DNA from: Candidatus Brocadiia bacterium | Lineage (GTDB): Bacteria; Planctomycetota; MHYJ01; JACQXL01 | Length of the DNA stretch: 5,482 nucleotides | Reading direction: 5' to 3' | Assembly: GCA_020062035.1 (NCBI GenBank) | Contig: JAGUXD010000046.1 | Coordinates: forward strand, 1-5,482 | Part shown: piece by piece, positions 5,475 through 5,482 of the stretch | Layout of the letters: each line of letters begins with the position of its first letter | How positions within the stretch are numbered: the stretch's first letter is position 1 | Notes under the pieces: generated by a model | The model's input: only the letters and a program-made list of their open reading frames with translations | Database searches by the model: none | Told to the model about the DNA's origin: nothing | Position numbers and translations under genes: made by a program

Positions 5475-5482
5475 ATTCCCCC

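Overview
The window comes from a Gram-negative (diderm) bacterium. It encodes a Kdo transferase for lipid A/LPS synthesis, a predicted outer-membrane beta-barrel protein, and a membrane-anchored periplasmic chaperone. Base composition is moderately AT-rich by eye, and short repeats and palindromes are unusually common, both between genes and inside one gene. I cannot place the organism from this window. An uncultured candidate phylum such as Omnitrophota would fit the gene styles, but that is a guess.

Layout. Bases 1-54 are the last 17 codons and stop of a plus-strand gene, probably scpB. A PpiD/SurA-type anchored chaperone follows at 83-1810 (+), probably in the same transcript. It converges on waaA with only 18 bp between the two stop codons and no obvious terminator. 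Three minus-strand genes then form a likely operon, read right to left: a TraF_2/FadL-like outer-membrane protein (5080-3542), yidD (3509-3288) and waaA (3223-1829). A good sigma-70-type promoter lies just upstream of the first gene (-35 at 5157-5162, -10 at 5134-5139). All four complete genes concern the cell envelope: folding of exported proteins, membrane protein insertion, LPS core synthesis and an outer-membrane barrel.

Four repeat features stand out. (1) From 5259 to the right edge runs a strict 12-bp-period degenerate array of about 17-18 units, with a conserved half (GTAAGC) and a hypervariable central triplet. It keeps one plus-strand frame open to the window end. (2) waaA carries about 46 extra codons, in frame, bounded by 7-bp direct repeats and containing a nested hairpin and a perfect 12-bp palindrome. 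It looks like a palindromic element fixed inside an essential-type enzyme gene. A second long hairpin lies elsewhere in the same gene. (3) 7-bp tandem repeats (GCGTAGA/GCATAGA type) occupy two gene junctions, before the chaperone gene and before waaA, and the two sites share an identical 16-mer in the same orientation relative to the downstream gene. (4) The waaA start codon lies inside such a heptad array, giving three ATGs in three different frames.

No RNA genes, transposase, CRISPR array or complete insertion sequence were seen.
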